A stretch of DNA of 64,000 bases from Lysinibacillus fusiformis (GTDB taxonomy: Bacteria; Bacillota; Bacilli; Bacillales_A; Planococcaceae), in assembly GCF_007362955.1 (NCBI RefSeq), contig NZ_CP041696.1, positions 806,001 to 870,000 on the forward strand, in the 5' to 3' direction. The notes beneath the pieces are model-generated. The model worked only from the letters and a program-made list of their open reading frames with translations, ran no database searches and was not told the origin of the DNA. Below, piece by piece: positions 62,559 to 64,000 of this stretch (position 1 is its first letter; every line of letters begins with the position of its first letter). A program made the position numbers and the translations under genes.

Positions 62559-64000
62559 TTATATGCGTGCCAGGCACTTTTCAGTACATTCACGAAAAGC
62601 AAAGTGCTTGCACCCTATACATTTATTTTCATCCAAGTAACTTAGGCCATTGTCGATGGCTTCCCCTGTATGATGATAGAAATTTTCTTCACCAATTTTT
62701 TCATATAAACCATTCCGCTGAAGTGCCACTTTCAATTCTTCTTGCACACCTGTGACTAAAACCGTGCCCCCTCGATTTGTGAAATTATCCACTATATTGC
62801 TAAAATAGGATTCACCTGTAGAATCCATGAAGGGTACCTTACTCATTCGAAAAATTATAACTTTTGGATGATAATGAATGGAATTTAAAATCGTTTGCTC
62901 AAAAGTTTGAGCTGCTCCAAAAAATAATGGACCTTCAATTGTGTAAATACTAATTTGCGGACAATCATGTTTTTCGTTGACAACATTTGGTTGCACCTTG
63001 CCGCTCGAACTCGAATGATCTGGTAACACCTTCGATACAACTAGCATTTCACTCATACGTTTGGCAAACAAAACTACCGCTAAAACAAGACCTACTTCAA
63101 CAGCTAATGTTAAACTCGTAAAAACAGTGAGTAAAAATGTAATAATAAGGACGAGTGAATCTCCTGATTTCAATTTGACAATATGCACAAAATGCTTTTG
63201 TTCACTCATATTCCAAGCAACAACCATTAAAACTGGCGCCATACTTGCCAACGGAATATGAGAAGCATAAGGGGCTAATAACAATAGCGTCACTAATACA
63301 AATATACCGTGAATAATACCCGACACCGGTGATGCTGCACCCGTTTTAATATTGGTCGCTGTACGTGCAATGGCTCCAGTTGCAGGGATCCCTCCAAACA
63401 AAGGTGTCACAATATTAGCAATTCCCTGCCCAACAAGTTCTCTATTGCTATTATGCTTACTACTTGTCATACCATCCGCTACTACAGCTGATAATAGTGA
63501 TTCAATGCCCCCGAGCATGGCAATGACAAAAGCAGGTCCTATTAATAATTGAATACGCTCAAACGTAATTTCAGGAATCGCAAAATTCGGTAAGGTATTA
63601 GGAATTTGACCATAGGCTGTGGCAATTGTGGCAACTTGTCCTGAGAAAAAAAACGTTGCGATAAGTGTAGAAACAACAATTCCAGCCAAGGCTCCTGGTA
63701 CCTTTGGTAAAATTCTTGGTGTTACAAGAATTATCACAAGACAAATAATAGCTATTAAAATACTATATAAATTCGTAGTGCCCAAATGCATGACAAGTTC
63801 TTTTATGTTTGCAATAAAATACTCGTGCCGTTCAATACCCGTTAATCCAAAAAAATTAGCAATTTGACCAGTAAATATTAACACTGCAATACCAGCAGTG
63901 AACCCTATTGTGACAGGCCGGGGGATAAATTTTATGAGCGAGCCTAACTTAAAAATCCCCATTAAACATAATATTATGCCGGCCATTAACCCTGCGATTA
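62559..64000 (-). CDS. SulP-family anion transporter with STAS domain (5' part outside window)
   Basis: Permease for sulfate, bicarbonate or similar anions. The visible part has the SulP core (FGGIPATGAIARTATNIKTGAASPVSGIIHG; GIESLLSAVVADGMTSSKHNSNRELVGQG) and a C-terminal STAS domain at about 345-445 of the visible part (IYTIEGPLFFGAAQTF, VPFMDSTGESYF). A Cys-rich tail with CIGCKHFAFRECTEKC follows. The frame is open to the window edge, so the ATG at 63986 is not the true start. The last five residues (CLARI) and the stop codon lie within the inverted end of the RAYT element, so the native C-terminus has been replaced. Substrate unknown. Confidence 0.9.
   Translation of the reverse strand, partial: IAGLMAGIILCLMGIFKLGSLIKFIPRPVTIGFTAGIAVLIFTGQIANFFGLTGIERHEYFIANIKELVMHLGTTNLYSILIAIICLVIILVTPRILPKVPGALAGIVVSTLIATFFFSGQVATIATAYGQIPNTLPNFAIPEITFERIQLLIGPAFVIAMLGGIESLLSAVVADGMTSSKHNSNRELVGQGIANIVTPLFGGIPATGAIARTATNIKTGAASPVSGIIHGIFVLVTLLLLAPYASHIPLASMAPVLMVVAWNMSEQKHFVHIVKLKSGDSLVLIITFLLTVFTSLTLAVEVGLVLAVVLFAKRMSEMLVVSKVLPDHSSSSGKVQPNVVNEKHDCPQISIYTIEGPLFFGAAQTFEQTILNSIHYHPKVIIFRMSKVPFMDSTGESYFSNIVDNFTNRGGTVLVTGVQEELKVALQRNGLYEKIGEENFYHHTGEAIDNGLSYLDENKCIGCKHFAFRECTEKCLARI

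Larger units (their letters stand above)
61719..62577. mobile_element. RAYT element bounded by inverted GTGCCTGGCAC palindromes
   Basis: The left end reads GTGCCTGGCAC GCACACAATTC (61719-61740). The right end, read on the minus strand from 62577, is GTGCCTGGCAC GCATATAATTC. So 20 of 22 bases match as terminal inverted repeats, and the first 11 bases are themselves palindromic, as REP sequences are. The RAYT gene and its terminator lie inside. The right end lies in the sulP coding sequence. I see no clear target-site duplication. Confidence 0.75.

Noticed and set aside
1-64000. CRISPR arrays, tRNA or rRNA genes, prophage
   Set aside because: No regularly spaced repeats, no cloverleaf with TTCGA arm outside genes, and no phage structural genes were seen.

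Overview
The window is a low-GC Firmicutes chromosome segment that looks like Lysinibacillus (formerly Bacillus sphaericus group). Three things point there. Much of the gene order follows the Bacillus subtilis acsA-acuABC-ccpA-aroA-ytxHG-murC-sftA-ytpRQ and ytnP-trmB-ytlRQ-pepV/ytzE neighbourhoods. The D-amino-acid transaminase is almost identical to the B. sphaericus enzyme as I remember it. There is also an ATP-grasp ligase of the D-aspartate ligase (Asl) type, which fits the Lys-D-Asp peptidoglycan that gives Lysinibacillus its name.

Layout. 1-3.0 kb: argC-argJ-argB (arginine synthesis, argB cut by the window edge), with a clear promoter and an ARG-box-like site. 3.2-7.8 kb: acsA and the divergent acuABC operon, the acetate module with its Lys-acetylation switch; two related palindromes lie between them. 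7.9-10.5 kb: ccpA and aroA(G). 10.6-20.5 kb: an FtsA-like ATPase and the ytxH, ytxG, murC, sftA, ytpR, ytpQ cell-wall/division/DNA-translocation cluster. 20.8-32.6 kb: a lipoprotein, a DUF84 NTPase, aminopeptidase YtoP, the Asl ligase, a PTS_EIIC-type membrane protein under an operator-bearing promoter, lactonase YtnP, TrmB, a DAG-kinase-like lipid kinase, a NERD protein, Dat and PepV. 33-42.8 kb: YtzE with an unexplained leader, an MFS pump, a GGDEF cyclase, RsuA, MurJ, AsnB and flavoprotein YtfP.

42.8-46.6 kb is accessory-like: a broken IS1182-type transposase tail, an IS200/IS605-like right-end relic, intergenic repeats, an AIM24 protein and an OFA-type MFS. 46.6-54.6 kb is a complete C4-dicarboxylate TRAP module: DctS/DctR two-component system, a separate DctP-like lipoprotein next to it (candidate co-sensor, as DctB is in B. 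subtilis), then DctP-DctQ-DctM and an MFS exporter. 54.8-58.5 kb: an MMPL exporter and an ECF sigma/anti-sigma pair with an apparent autoregulated ECF promoter. 58.9-61.7 kb: leuS under a leucine T-box. 61.7-62.6 kb: a RAYT (REP-associated tyrosine transposase) element bounded by inverted GTGCCTGGCAC palindromes; its right end supplies the last codons and stop of a SulP anion transporter that runs off the window.

No rRNA, tRNA, CRISPR array or prophage was seen. Most annotation rests on recognising protein families by eye. Promoters, operators and repeats were read directly from the bases.
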